A DNA stretch of 64,000 nt, from NCBI RefSeq assembly GCF_003001935.1, contig NZ_PVNG01000012.1, positions 186,001 through 250,000 on the forward strand, written 5' to 3'. This DNA comes from Nonomuraea fuscirosea. Lineage in GTDB: Bacteria > Actinomycetota > Actinomycetes > Streptosporangiales > Streptosporangiaceae. The position numbers and the translations under genes are program-made. Below the pieces are notes generated by a model. That model made no database searches and was not told where the DNA came from. It saw only the letters and a program-made list of their open reading frames with translations. This document shows positions 1 through 8,837 of this stretch, piece by piece (the stretch's first letter is position 1; each line of letters begins with the position of its first letter).

Positions 1-166
1 TGGGCCGGGTCCGTGGTGATGGGGGCACCCCCGGCCGTTCCGTCATGAGGTGCGCTCAGTGGGCCTGGTTCGTGGTGAGGTGGGCAATGATCGCCTGTGG
101 GAGGTGGTTGTTCGTGGGCAAGGGTCGCCGTCGCTCTCCGGGCGGGCTTGGGGCAGGATCGCAGGC
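1..166. other. Upstream region with a degenerate direct repeat
   Basis: Before the amidase start, two similar blocks of about 25 bp (1-25 and 60-84, both beginning TGGGCC and containing CGTGGTGA) form a degenerate direct repeat with a 59-bp period. No gene is evident in this stretch. Confidence 0.35.
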
Positions 167-1549
167 GTGAGTGAACTGCACTACCTGACCGCGACCGAGC
201 TGGCCCAGCTGATCAGGACCAGGCAGGTGAGCGCGGTGGACGTCGTCCGAGCCCACCTCGACCGCATCGACCAGGTCAACCCGCACGTCAACGCCGTCGT
301 CACCCTCGTCGCCGACCAGGCGCTCCAAGCGGCCGAGACGGCCGACGCCGTGCTGCGGCGGGAGGGGCCCGCCGGGCCGCTGCACGGGGTGCCGGTCGCG
401 CACAAGGACCTGGCCGACACGGCCGGCATCCGCACCACGTACGGTTCGCCGCTGTTCGCCGACAACGTGCCCGACCGGGACGACGTGGTCGTCCAGCGGC
501 TGCGCGCGGCGGGCGCCATCACCATGGGCAAGACGAACACCCCCGAGTTCGGCACCGGCTCCCACACCGTCAACGAGGTGTTCGGGGCGACCAGGAACCC
601 CTACGACCTGTCCAAGTCCGCCGGCGGCAGCAGCGGGGGAGCGGCCGCCGCGCTGGCCACCGGCATGGTGCCGCTGGCCGACGGCTCCGACATGGGCGGC
701 TCCCTGCGCAATCCCGCGTCCTTCTGCAACGTGGTCGGCCTGCGGCCCACGCCCGGCCGGGTGCCCAGCCACTCCGAGACCGCCGCCTGGTACACCCTGT
801 CCGTGCCCGGTCCGATGGCCAGGACGGTCGACGACGTCACGCTGATGCTCGGGGCCGTCGCCGGGTTCGACCGGCGCTCCCCGTACTCGATCAAGGAGGT
901 CTTCGCGCCCGAGCCCGAGGAGGGCGTGGCGGGGCTGCGCGTCGCCTGGAGCCCCGACCTGGGCGGGCTGCCCGTGGACGAGCGGACGGCGGCGGTGACC
1001 GCGACCGCGCCCGCCGTCCTGGAGCGGCTCGGGGCTCATGTCGAGCAGGTGGAGCTGGATCTGAGCGGCGCGGAGGAGGCGTTCAGGACCTACCGGGCCT
1101 GGTTCTACCTGCTCGCCCACGGCGACAAGAGCGGGCTCGGGCCCAACACCGCCTGGAACGTCGAGCAGGGCCGCGGGGTCACGGGCGCCGACCTGGTCCG
1201 GGCCGAGGTGGCGCGCAGCGGCCTCTACCAGCGCATGGCGGCCTTCTTCGACACCTACGACGTGCTGATCGCGCCGGTGAGCCAGGTGCCGCCCTTCCCG
1301 GTCGAGCAGCCGCACGTGAGCGAGATCAACGGCGAGCCGCTGCCCGACTACCTGGCCTGGATGCGCTCGGCGTACTGGATCAGCGTCCTGCACGCGCCCG
1401 CCGCCTCCGTGCCGGCCGGGTTCACCGGGGACGGGCTGCCGGTGGGGGTGCAGATCGTGGGCAGGCCGTTCGAGGACGCCAGGGTGCTGCGGGTGGCGCG
1501 GGCGTTCGAACAGGCCACCGGCCACGGCCTGCGCAGACCACCCCTGTGA
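167..1549 (+). CDS. Amidase signature family hydrolase
   Basis: A 460-aa amidase-signature enzyme, predicted to hydrolyse a C-N amide bond in the cytoplasm. The Ser-cisSer-Lys triad is visible: Lys80 in HKDLADTAG, the cis-Ser in the GGSSGG loop at about 155-156, and the nucleophile Ser179 in DMGGSLR, followed by the family's NPASFCNVVGLRPTPGR stretch. I start it at GTG 167, which gives SELHYLTATEL as N-terminus. The frame stays open upstream to about 50, but that stretch does not look like family sequence. No gatB or gatC lies nearby, so it is more likely a stand-alone amidase than GatA. The substrate cannot be read from the sequence. Confidence 0.88.
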   Translation: MSELHYLTATELAQLIRTRQVSAVDVVRAHLDRIDQVNPHVNAVVTLVADQALQAAETADAVLRREGPAGPLHGVPVAHKDLADTAGIRTTYGSPLFADNVPDRDDVVVQRLRAAGAITMGKTNTPEFGTGSHTVNEVFGATRNPYDLSKSAGGSSGGAAAALATGMVPLADGSDMGGSLRNPASFCNVVGLRPTPGRVPSHSETAAWYTLSVPGPMARTVDDVTLMLGAVAGFDRRSPYSIKEVFAPEPEEGVAGLRVAWSPDLGGLPVDERTAAVTATAPAVLERLGAHVEQVELDLSGAEEAFRTYRAWFYLLAHGDKSGLGPNTAWNVEQGRGVTGADLVRAEVARSGLYQRMAAFFDTYDVLIAPVSQVPPFPVEQPHVSEINGEPLPDYLAWMRSAYWISVLHAPAASVPAGFTGDGLPVGVQIVGRPFEDARVLRVARAFEQATGHGLRRPPL

Positions 1550-1582
1550 CGGTGGTCCCGGAAGCGGGCAGGCTCGGCGCGT

Positions 1583-2101
1583 TCAGCTCGGGCCGAGGCC
1601 GCCGTACGGCTGCCGCAGGGGCGAGTCGCGGTAGCCGTGCATGCCTTCGAGCAGCCCGAAGAAGCCCACGGCCAGCAGCGGCCACGACACCATCACGCCG
1701 GAGGCCGTCAGTTTGAGCGCGCCGGGGACGACCTTCACCCCGGGCGCCGCGGCGGCCTCGACCGTGACCGCGCCGATCGTGAACGTGGACCCGGTCCACA
1801 ACGTCAGGAACGAGGCCAGCGCCCCGCCCGCGCACAGCCCCAGCAGCACGGGAAGCATCCAGCGCCGCCCGGAGAACCAGGCGACGCCCCCGCACAGCAG
1901 CCCGAGCCCGCCCGTGATCACCGCGAACCAGCCGTCGGCCGCGATCAGCGCCTGCGTGGTCGGGTCGGCCAGCACCGTGCCGCGCTCGGTGACCTGGTAC
2001 GGAGCGCGAGGGGTCAGCCCTGACCAGAGCAGCCCGGCGGCGACCCCGAGAGCGGCGAGTGTGAGGACAGTTACCGCAAAAGCGCGTACTTCCCTCGTCA
2101 C
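1583..2101 (-). CDS. Small integral membrane protein (DUF2567-like)
   Basis: A 172-aa protein with about four hydrophobic segments: residues 6-28, a second after the ADGWFAV stretch, a third around LPVLLGLCAGGALASFL, and a last near SWPLLAVGFFGLL. The GTG start at 2101 is preceded by a GGGGGAG ribosome binding site and overlaps no other gene. Composition and layout resemble actinobacterial DUF2567 membrane proteins, but this is recalled similarity only and the function is unknown. It is divergent from the murA-type gene with a gap of 63 bp, so the promoters of both must lie close together. Confidence 0.7.
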   Translation of the reverse strand: MTREVRAFAVTVLTLAALGVAAGLLWSGLTPRAPYQVTERGTVLADPTTQALIAADGWFAVITGGLGLLCGGVAWFSGRRWMLPVLLGLCAGGALASFLTLWTGSTFTIGAVTVEAAAAPGVKVVPGALKLTASGVMVSWPLLAVGFFGLLEGMHGYRDSPLRQPYGGLGPS

Positions 2102-2164
2102 GCCACTCCCCCTCGCATGTACGGCCGAATCAGCTCGATGGTATCCCCCGGTTAGGCTCATTTC

Positions 2165-3475
2165 GTGATTGCAGAAGAGGTCTGGCTCATAGAACCCTCC
2201 GGCCCGCTCCGGGGTGACGTCGAAGTACGCGGATCGAAGAACGGCGTGTCCAAGCACATGGTCGCGGCCATGCTGGGCAACGGCGAGAGCAGCATCCACA
2301 ACGCCCCCGAGGTGGGCGAGGTCGAGATCACCGCCGCCATGCTGCGCGCCCTCGGCATCAACGTGGACATATCCCGTACCGAGATCAGGATCGAGCAGGG
2401 GCCCGAGATCGAGCCGCGGGTGCCCGCCGCGTTCACGGGCCTGAACCGCATCCCCATCCTCATGCTCGGCCCCCTCCTGCACCTGGCGGGGGAGGCGTTC
2501 GTGCCGCTGGTCGGCGGCGACCCGATCGGGCGGCGGCCGGTGAACTTCCACGTCGAGGCGCTGCGCGCGATGGGCGCCGAGGTGGAGGTGGGCGACACCG
2601 GCATCTACGCCAAGGCCAAGCGGCTCAACGGCACCAGGATCGAGCTGCCGTACCCGAGCGTGGGCGCGACGGAGACGATCCTGATGTCGGCGGTGCTGGC
2701 CGAGGGCAAGACGGTGCTGAAGAACGCCGCCATGGAGCCCGAGGTGGTGGAGCTGGCCCTGTTCCTGCAGCGGATGGGGGCCAGGATCGAGCTGTCGCCC
2801 GACCGCAGGATCGTCATCGAGGGCGTCGAACGGTTGCGCGGCGCCTCCACCTGGCTGACCGGCGACCGCATCGAGGCGTTCTCCTACCTGGCGGCGGGCC
2901 TGGTCACCCAGGGCGAGGTACGCGTGCACGGCTGCCCGCAGGACCGCCTGGTCACCGCGATCACCACGCTGGCCAGGATGGGCGCCCGGTTCGACATCAA
3001 CGACGAGTACGTGTGCGCCACCGCGCCCCCCGAGGGCCTGCGCGCGGCGGCCGTGCAGACCGACACCCACCCGGGCTTCATGACGGACTGGCAGACGCCG
3101 CTGATGGTGCTGTTCACGCAGAGCCAGGGCATGTCGGTGCTGCACGAGACGGTCTTCGAGAACCGCCTGGTGTACGTGCCCGCGCTGCAGAAGATGGGCT
3201 GCGAGATCGAGGTGTTCGACCAGTGCCTGGGCGGGCCGGCCTGCCGCTACCACGACACCAACGCCCGCCACTCGGCCGTCGTGCGCGGCGTGTCCAAGCT
3301 CAAGGGCGCCGACGTGACGCTGCCCGACATCAGGGCGGGCTTCTCGGCGGTGCTGGCGGCGGCGGTGGCGGACGGGACGTCCACGCTGCGCGGCGTGCAC
3401 CACATCGAGCGCGGCTACCACCGGCCGTTCGAGCAGTTCGCCTCGCTGGGGCTCAACATCACCCGCCAGCGGTGA
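2165..3475 (+). CDS. murA: UDP-N-acetylglucosamine 1-carboxyvinyltransferase (MurA family) with Asp in place of catalytic Cys
   Basis: A 436-aa EPSP-synthase-fold protein of the MurA family, which transfers enolpyruvyl from PEP to UDP-GlcNAc as the first committed step of peptidoglycan synthesis. Seen: N-terminal SKNGVSKHM for the Lys-Asn pair, the active-site loop GGDPIGRRPVNFH, TDWQTPLM with the family Asp, and the C-terminal RGYHRPFEQFASLG. The residue equivalent to E. coli Cys115 is Asp119. Cys-to-Asp at this site is the known basis of natural fosfomycin insensitivity, for example in mycobacterial MurA. GTG start at 2165. It may be a second, divergent paralogue, because SKNGVSKHM differs from the usual KNAALPIL-type motif. 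Confidence 0.85.
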   Translation: MIAEEVWLIEPSGPLRGDVEVRGSKNGVSKHMVAAMLGNGESSIHNAPEVGEVEITAAMLRALGINVDISRTEIRIEQGPEIEPRVPAAFTGLNRIPILMLGPLLHLAGEAFVPLVGGDPIGRRPVNFHVEALRAMGAEVEVGDTGIYAKAKRLNGTRIELPYPSVGATETILMSAVLAEGKTVLKNAAMEPEVVELALFLQRMGARIELSPDRRIVIEGVERLRGASTWLTGDRIEAFSYLAAGLVTQGEVRVHGCPQDRLVTAITTLARMGARFDINDEYVCATAPPEGLRAAAVQTDTHPGFMTDWQTPLMVLFTQSQGMSVLHETVFENRLVYVPALQKMGCEIEVFDQCLGGPACRYHDTNARHSAVVRGVSKLKGADVTLPDIRAGFSAVLAAAVADGTSTLRGVHHIERGYHRPFEQFASLGLNITRQR

Positions 3476-3549
3476 AGCCAGGCGCTACGTCACCCCGCAG
3501 CGGTGAGGCCGGGCGCGACGTCACCCGCCAGCGGTGAGGCCGGGCGCGT
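3457..3549. repeat. Three tandem 31-bp repeats spanning the murA stop codon
   Basis: Units at 3457-3487, 3488-3518 and 3519-3549 share the core CACCC(G/C)GCAGCGGTGA and a GGCGC end. The first unit encodes the last residues and TGA stop (3473-3475) of the MurA gene. The repeat therefore seems to have been copied outward from the gene's 3' end. Confidence 0.75.
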
Positions 3550-3560
3550 CACACGAGCTC

Positions 3561-3632
3561 GACGTCGCGCGTCAACGGTGACGCCCCGGGCTTTCCGACG
3601 TGGCGCGTCAACGGTGAACACGCCCCGGTAAA
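3561..3632. repeat. Two tandem 36-bp repeats upstream of the PBP gene
   Basis: Units 3561-3596 and 3597-3632 share GACGT, GGCGCGTCAACGGTGA or close variants, and GCCCCGG. They follow the 31-bp array directly and share its CGGTGA core, so the two arrays may be related. They lie in the likely promoter region of the penicillin-binding-protein gene. Confidence 0.6.
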
Positions 3633-3684
3633 GAGGTGCCAAGCGGGCGTTTGCCGCTGATCCGGACGTCGCAGATCATCTAGC

Positions 3685-6162
3685 GTGAGCCTACTCAGAT
3701 CGGTCGTGTCGCTCGGCCTGGCGGGGGCACTCGGAGGAGTGCTGGTGGCCGCGGTGGCCGCACCCGTGGTCGGCGGGGGCGGCCTGGCCACGATGAGCGT
3801 CGCGAACACGTTCGTGGAGTTGCCGCCCGCCCCGCACGAGGAGCCGCTCGCGCAGGTGACCCGGCTGCTCGACAAGGACGGCCGCCAGTTCGCCCAGTTC
3901 TACGAGGCGAACAGGACGGCCGTCCGGCTCGCCGCGGTCGCGCCGCTGATGCGCAAGGCCATCGTGGCGATCGAGGACGCCCGCTTCTACGAGCACGGCG
4001 GCCTCGACGTCAGAGGCACGCTCCGGGCGCTGCTCACCAACACCCAGGCCGGCGGCATCAAGCAGGGCGGCTCGTCGCTGACCCAGCAGCTCGTCAAGAA
4101 CATCCTGGTGGAGAGCGCCCGCACCGACGCCGAGCGGGACAAGGCCCGCGCCCCGAACCTGGCCCGCAAGATCACCGAGCTGCGGTACGCGCTGGCGCTG
4201 GAGAAGAAGTACCGCAAGGACGAGATCCTGGAGCGTTACCTGAACATCGCCTACTTCGGCGCGGGCGCCTACGGCGTCGAGGCGGCGGCCAGGCGCTTCT
4301 TCTCCACCTCGGCCTCCCGGCTGACGCTGACCCAGGCGGCCACGCTGGCCGGGGCGGTGCGGATGCCGTACTCGACCGATCCCTCGCTCGGCGCGACGCA
4401 CCAGGCGCGGCTGAAGATGCGCCGCGACCTCGTGCTCGACCGCATGGCCGGGCTCAAGCTGATCAGCCAGCAGCAGGCGGCGGACGCCAAGGCCGCGCCG
4501 CTGAACATCAGGCTCAAGCCCGAGCCGGGCGGCTGCGCGCAGAGCGACTACCCGTACTACTGCCTGTACGTGCAGCGCGAGCTGCTGTCGAACCCCGTCT
4601 TCGGCAACACCGCCCGCGAGCGCGGGGCCAGGATGGCCAGAGGCGGCCTGGTGATCAGGACCAGCCTCGACCCGATCGCCCAGCGCGCCGCCGACCGCGC
4701 CATCCGCGAGCACGTCTCGCCCGATGACACCGAGGTGGCCGCCGAGGCGATGGTGGAGCCAAGGACCGGGCGGATCAGGGCGATGGCGGCCAGCAAGCGC
4801 TTCGGCCGCAACCCCGGCAACCGCAAGAACGGCTCCAGGACCACCTTCAACCTGGCCGCCGACGTGGCGCACGGGGGCGGCCAGGGCTTCCAGGCCGGCT
4901 CGACGTTCAAGGTGTTCACCCTGGCCACGGCCCTGCAGCAGGGCTGGCGCTTCGGCGACGGCTTCCAGACGCCGGGGGCGATGTCGCCGTCGCAGGGCTA
5001 CCGCGACTGCTCGGGCAACTCCGTGAACGACCCCGACACCCGCATCCTGAACGCCAGCGGCGAGGGCTCGGGCGGCCCGCACAGCATCGAGACGGGCACT
5101 TGGAAGTCGGTGAACATCTTCTACATGATGCTGGAGCGCAAGGTCGGGCTCTGCAACGTGGTCCGCACCGCGAAGAAGCTCGGCATCGCCCGCGCGGACG
5201 GCGGGCCGCTGCGCGAGGTGCCCACGTTCACGCTGGGCGTCAACGAGATGGACCCGGTGACGGTGGCGGCGTCGTTCGCGGCGTTCGCGGCCAGGGGGCT
5301 CTACTGCCGGCCGCTGGCCATCATGGAGATCATCGGCAGGGACGGGCGGCGTACGCACGTGCCGCCCTCGTGCGAGCAGGTCATCGAGCGGCCGATCGCC
5401 GACGCGGTCAACCACGTGCTCAAGGGCGTCTTCGACCAGGGCACGATGAAGGGGCAGAGCATCGGCCGGCCGGCCGCCGGCAAGACCGGCACCAACAACG
5501 GCTACACCTCGGCCTGGTTCGCCGGCTACACGCCCGCCCTGGCGGCGGCGGTCAGCGTGGGGGACATCCGCGGGTCCTACAAGTTCCCGCTGCGGGGGGT
5601 CGAGATCGGGGGCCGCTCGTACGGGTCGGTGCAGGGGGCGTCGCTGCCCGGGCCGATCTGGGTGGAGTCGATGGGGCCCGCGCTGCGGCGTACGGAGCCG
5701 CGCGGGTTCCCCGGGCCGGACATGGCGCGATTCGGCGGCGGGCACACGCCGGGGCTGAAGGAGGCGCTCGCCGAGGAGGAACGGAAGAAGCGTGGCGTGC
5801 GGCCCTTCGGCCGGCGGCACCGGCGGCTGTTCGAGTGGCTGCTCGGCCACTCGGCCACGGACGATCCCGGGCCGCTGCGGTCGCAGCGGCTGCGCCAGTG
5901 GCTCACCGACGACGCCCTCGCGCCGTCACCGCCGCCGGTACGCGTCCGCCCCGCCCAGCCGGCCGTTCCGGCCCCGAGCCGTCCCGCCCAGCCGGCCGTT
6001 CAGCCTCCGAGCCGTCCTGAGCGGCCCGCCGTGCCGCCTCCGGTACGGAGCCGTCTCGAGCGGCCGGTCGTTCAGGCTCCGCGGCGGCCCGAGCGGGTCG
6101 TCCGGCCGCCGGTGCGTGAGCGTCCGGAACAGGCCGGCGAGGGCCGTCGCGCCGGTCACTGA
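3685..6162 (+). CDS. Class A penicillin-binding protein (glycosyltransferase 51 plus transpeptidase)
   Basis: An 825-aa bifunctional peptidoglycan synthase. Residues 1-30 form a hydrophobic signal anchor. The GT51 domain follows (about 60-260), with EDARFYEHGGLD around residue 96, KQGGSSLTQQLVKN, and RKITELRYALALE...ERYLNIAYFG. The transpeptidase domain shows STFK around 404 (serine nucleophile), SVN in WKSVNIFYM, and KTGTNNGYTSAWFAGYTP around 599. The last 100 residues are a Pro/Arg-rich repeat tail (RPAQPAVP, RPERPAVP variants), probably in the wall space. GTG start at 3685. Product would act at the outer face of the membrane polymerising and cross-linking murein, a plausible pairing with the upstream MurA. 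Confidence 0.93.
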   Translation: MSLLRSVVSLGLAGALGGVLVAAVAAPVVGGGGLATMSVANTFVELPPAPHEEPLAQVTRLLDKDGRQFAQFYEANRTAVRLAAVAPLMRKAIVAIEDARFYEHGGLDVRGTLRALLTNTQAGGIKQGGSSLTQQLVKNILVESARTDAERDKARAPNLARKITELRYALALEKKYRKDEILERYLNIAYFGAGAYGVEAAARRFFSTSASRLTLTQAATLAGAVRMPYSTDPSLGATHQARLKMRRDLVLDRMAGLKLISQQQAADAKAAPLNIRLKPEPGGCAQSDYPYYCLYVQRELLSNPVFGNTARERGARMARGGLVIRTSLDPIAQRAADRAIREHVSPDDTEVAAEAMVEPRTGRIRAMAASKRFGRNPGNRKNGSRTTFNLAADVAHGGGQGFQAGSTFKVFTLATALQQGWRFGDGFQTPGAMSPSQGYRDCSGNSVNDPDTRILNASGEGSGGPHSIETGTWKSVNIFYMMLERKVGLCNVVRTAKKLGIARADGGPLREVPTFTLGVNEMDPVTVAASFAAFAARGLYCRPLAIMEIIGRDGRRTHVPPSCEQVIERPIADAVNHVLKGVFDQGTMKGQSIGRPAAGKTGTNNGYTSAWFAGYTPALAAAVSVGDIRGSYKFPLRGVEIGGRSYGSVQGASLPGPIWVESMGPALRRTEPRGFPGPDMARFGGGHTPGLKEALAEEERKKRGVRPFGRRHRRLFEWLLGHSATDDPGPLRSQRLRQWLTDDALAPSPPPVRVRPAQPAVPAPSRPAQPAVQPPSRPERPAVPPPVRSRLERPVVQAPRRPERVVRPPVRERPEQAGEGRRAGH

Positions 6163-6186
6163 GCGCCCGTGCGGGGACGCGCTCAG
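6159..6186. terminator. Bidirectional hairpin overlapping both convergent stop codons
   Basis: Perfect 8-bp arms CTGAGCGC (6159-6166) and GCGCTCAG (6179-6186) flank a 12-nt loop. The left arm contains the TGA of the PBP gene and the right arm contains the TGA (reverse strand) of the YbaK gene. There is no clear T-run, as is common for actinobacterial terminators. Confidence 0.55.
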
Positions 6187-6677
6187 CCGGCCTTGCCGAT
6201 GGGTGCGGTCACGGCTCGGGTGAGGGTGATGAGGTTGCCGGGAGCCGTCTCGATCTGCAGCCCCCGCTTCCCGGCCGAGAAGTAGATCGTGTCGAAGCCG
6301 AGCGCCGAGGAGTCGACCACGGTCGGCAGCTGCCTGCGCTGCCCCAGCGGGCTGATGCCGCCCACGACGTAGCCGGTCACCCGCTCGACCTTCGCGGCGT
6401 CGGCCATCGCGGCCCGCTTGCTGTCGAGCGCGCCGGCCAGGGCCTTGAGGTCGAGCTTGCCCGCCACCGGCACGACCGCCACCGCGAGCCCGCTCTCGAC
6501 CTCGGCGACCAGGGTCTTGAAGATCCGCTCGTACGGCACGCCGAGCGCGTCGGCGGCCTCCTCGCCGTACGCCTGGGCCGAGGCGTCGTGCTCGTACGGA
6601 TGGAGCGTGAACTCCGCCTTCGCCTTGGTCAGCGCCACGGTGGCGGGGGTGCCGCCCTTGCCTTTCGTCTTGCTCAC
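6183..6677 (-). CDS. ybaK: YbaK/EbsC family Cys-tRNA(Pro) deacylase
   Basis: A 164-aa YbaK-type trans-editing protein that is expected to hydrolyse Cys-tRNA(Pro) mischarged by prolyl-tRNA synthetase. Family features seen are KTLVAEVESGLAVAVVPV with the conserved Lys, GYVVGGISPLGQRRQLPTVVD, and IYFSAGKRGLQIETAPGNL. Length is normal for the family. I start at GTG 6677 (VSKTKGKGGTPA). It lies 20 bp downstream of the AraC-type gene on the same strand, so the two may be cotranscribed. Confidence 0.88.
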   Translation of the reverse strand: MSKTKGKGGTPATVALTKAKAEFTLHPYEHDASAQAYGEEAADALGVPYERIFKTLVAEVESGLAVAVVPVAGKLDLKALAGALDSKRAAMADAAKVERVTGYVVGGISPLGQRRQLPTVVDSSALGFDTIYFSAGKRGLQIETAPGNLITLTRAVTAPIGKAG

Positions 6678-6697
6678 GACATCCCAGTGTAGCGAAT

Positions 6698-7504
6698 CTA
6701 CATTGTAAAGGCCCGGCCCGGGGTGTACCCGAACGCCCGCCGGAACACGTCGATGAACGCGCTCGCCGACGCCCACCCGCACCGGTGCGCGACGGCGGTC
6801 ACGGGGACGCCGTCGGCGAGCAGGAGCAGGGCGTGGTGCAGGCGGAGCTGGGTGCGCCACTGGGGGAAGCTCATGCCGAGCTCGGCCCTGAACAGGCGGG
6901 CGAGGGTGCGGCCGCTGGTGCCGGCGCGGGCGGCGAGCTGGTCGAGGGTGCTGTTGTCGGCGGGGTCGCGGTGCAGCAGGGCGCAGACGGCGGCCAGGCG
7001 GGAGTCCCTGGGCGCGGGCAGGTGCAGGGCTTGTTCCGGGGCGCGGCTGAGCTGGTCGAGCAGCACGGCCAGCAACCGCTCCCGCTCCCCGCCGTCACCC
7101 TCGCGCCCGCCGGCCGCCGGCCCTGACGACGGACCGACGGGCGCGCCGCCGGATGGGCCGCCCGACGGGCCGGTGGGGTCGGTGTAGGCGATGATCAGTT
7201 CGCGGAGCAGCGGCCGTACCACCAGCACCGCCGGCCGTTCCAGCCCGAGCGGGTTGCCGGTGAGCCCCACGAGCCGCAGGTCGGTGTCCCCGTGCGCGCG
7301 GTGCTCGTGCACGGTTCCGGCCGGCACCCAGATGGCCCGGTTCGCGGGCGCGACCCAGATGCCCGTGCCGGTGGTGACGGACAGGACGCCGCGGCAGGCG
7401 TACACGATCTGGTGGGTGTCGTGCCGGTGCGCGTCGATGCCCGCGCCGGGCGGGAGCGGGCGGCGGCCGGTGGGCGCTTCGGGCAGGTGGCGGATTTCCG
7501 GCAT
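6698..7504 (-). CDS. AraC family transcriptional regulator with cupin sensor domain
   Basis: A 268-aa AraC/XylS-type regulator. The N-terminal half is a cupin-like ligand domain (HRHDTHQIVYACRGVLSV, WVPAGTVHEH, around residues 23-68). The C-terminal hundred residues hold two HTH motifs, TLDQLAARAGTSGRTLARLFRAELG and TAVAHRCGWASASAFIDVFRRAFGYTP. A Gly/Pro/Ser-rich low-complexity linker (TGPSGGPSGGAPVGPSSG) separates the halves. It is divergent from an MFS exporter with only 38 bp between starts, which makes that exporter its probable target. Confidence 0.9.
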   Translation of the reverse strand: MPEIRHLPEAPTGRRPLPPGAGIDAHRHDTHQIVYACRGVLSVTTGTGIWVAPANRAIWVPAGTVHEHRAHGDTDLRLVGLTGNPLGLERPAVLVVRPLLRELIIAYTDPTGPSGGPSGGAPVGPSSGPAAGGREGDGGERERLLAVLLDQLSRAPEQALHLPAPRDSRLAAVCALLHRDPADNSTLDQLAARAGTSGRTLARLFRAELGMSFPQWRTQLRLHHALLLLADGVPVTAVAHRCGWASASAFIDVFRRAFGYTPGRAFTM

Positions 7505-7542
7505 GAGTTGGCATTTTATCGGAAGCGAGCCAGAACACCCTG

Positions 7543-8715
7543 ATGAACGATGGAGCGGTGAACAGGATCCCCATGCTCGCCGCCGGCCATGCCACCGTGG
7601 ACTTCTACCAGGGCGCGGTCCCCGCCCTCGTGCCGTTCCTGGTGGCCGGGCGCGGTTACGGGTACGTCGCCGTGTCCGGGATCGTGCTGGCCGCCACGCT
7701 GCTGTCGTCGATCGTGCAGCCGCTGTTCGGGGTGCTGACGGACAGGTGGCGCATGCCGTGGCTGATCCCGGTGAGCATGGTGCTGGCCGGGGCGGGGGTG
7801 GCGGCGGGCGGGGTGACGGACTCGTACGTGCTGACCTGGCTGGCGGTGGCGCTGTCCGGGCTGGGGGTGGCGGCCTACCATCCGGAGTCGGCGCGCCTGG
7901 CCAGGATCGCGAGCGAAGGCAGTCACGTGCGGATGAGCTGGTTCTCGCTGGGCGGGACGCTGGGGTTCGCCTCGGCTCCGGTGCTGGTGACGCCGCTGCT
8001 GGCGGGGTGGGGTCTGGGGGCTTCGCCGTTCCTGCTGCTGCCGGCGGTGCTGGGGGCCGTGGTGACGCTGCCGGCGATCAGGGCGCTGTCCGGGGGTGAG
8101 CGGGCGGCCGAGGCCGCCGCGCCGGTCTCGGGGAGTGACGACTGGCCGTCGTTCGTCAGGCTGACGCTGGTGATCGTGTTCCGTTCCGTCGTGTACGTGG
8201 GTTTGAGCGCCTTCGTGGCCCTTTACATGGGGGGCGGGGCGGCGGGGGCGGTGGCGCTGTTCGTGCTGTTCGCCGGCGGGGCGGTGGGGACGGTGCTGGG
8301 TGGCAGGCTGGCGGGGCGGTGGGGGAGGGCGCGGACGATGCGGCTGGCGTACGCGCTGGCCGTCCCGGCGGTGGCGGGTGTGGTGCTGGTGCCGGGGCCG
8401 GTGGCGTACGCGTTCGTCGCGGCCTCGTCGATCGCCCTGTACGCGCCGTTCTCCCTGCATGTCACGCTCGGCCAGGATTTCCTGCCGACCAGGGTGGGCA
8501 CGGCCAGCGGGGTGACGCTGGGGCTGGCGGTGAGCGTGGGCGGGCTGGCCAGCCCGGTGGTGGGCGCGGTGGCGGAGGCGTCGTCGCTCAGGGTGGCGCT
8601 GGCCTGCCTGATCGTGTTCCCGGCCCTGGCCTGGCTGCTGGCCAGGACGCTGAAGGATCCGGCTCCGGTGCCGGCCCGGCCGGACGAGGGCCGCTCCGCC
8701 CCGTCCCCGGCCTGA
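7543..8715 (+). CDS. MFS exporter, fosmidomycin-resistance (Fsr) type
   Basis: A 390-aa, 12-helix major facilitator protein. The opening HATVDFYQGAVPALVPFL, the LFGVLTDRW loop and the AYHPESARLA signature after helix 4 match the Fsr subgroup rather than general DHA1 exporters. The Fsr name is by sequence feel and the real substrate is unknown. The ATG at 7543 sits 38 bp from the divergent AraC-type start. C-terminal tail is short and Pro-rich. Expected in the cytoplasmic membrane, exporting a small polar molecule by proton antiport. Confidence 0.82.
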   Translation: MNDGAVNRIPMLAAGHATVDFYQGAVPALVPFLVAGRGYGYVAVSGIVLAATLLSSIVQPLFGVLTDRWRMPWLIPVSMVLAGAGVAAGGVTDSYVLTWLAVALSGLGVAAYHPESARLARIASEGSHVRMSWFSLGGTLGFASAPVLVTPLLAGWGLGASPFLLLPAVLGAVVTLPAIRALSGGERAAEAAAPVSGSDDWPSFVRLTLVIVFRSVVYVGLSAFVALYMGGGAAGAVALFVLFAGGAVGTVLGGRLAGRWGRARTMRLAYALAVPAVAGVVLVPGPVAYAFVAASSIALYAPFSLHVTLGQDFLPTRVGTASGVTLGLAVSVGGLASPVVGAVAEASSLRVALACLIVFPALAWLLARTLKDPAPVPARPDEGRSAPSPA

Positions 8716-8782
8716 CCCGGCCCGTCCGTTTCGTCCTCCGCGCCGGGATCGCGCCGGGAACGGTCTCGTTGGCGCAGGCGGC

Positions 8783-8837
8783 GAGGCGGTGCCCAGGCGG
8801 TGTCCAGGCGGTGTCCAGGCGGTGGTCAGGCGCGGGT
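8783..8837. repeat. 11-bp tandem repeat (about 5 copies) overlapping a protease stop codon
   Basis: Copies of CAGGCGGTGTC (first copy GAGGCGGTGCC, last two degenerate) run head to tail from 8783. The TGA of the reverse-strand protease gene (8826-8828) lies inside the array. The array occupies much of the gap between the convergent MFS and protease genes. Confidence 0.7.

Noticed and set aside
167..1549. GatA subunit of the tRNA amidotransferase
   Set aside because: No gatB or gatC nearby, and residues around the signature resemble stand-alone amidases more than GatA.
2165..8715. A combined fosfomycin/fosmidomycin resistance or biosynthesis cluster
   Set aside because: The MurA variant and the Fsr-like exporter are separated by unrelated genes, and no phosphonate biosynthesis gene is present.
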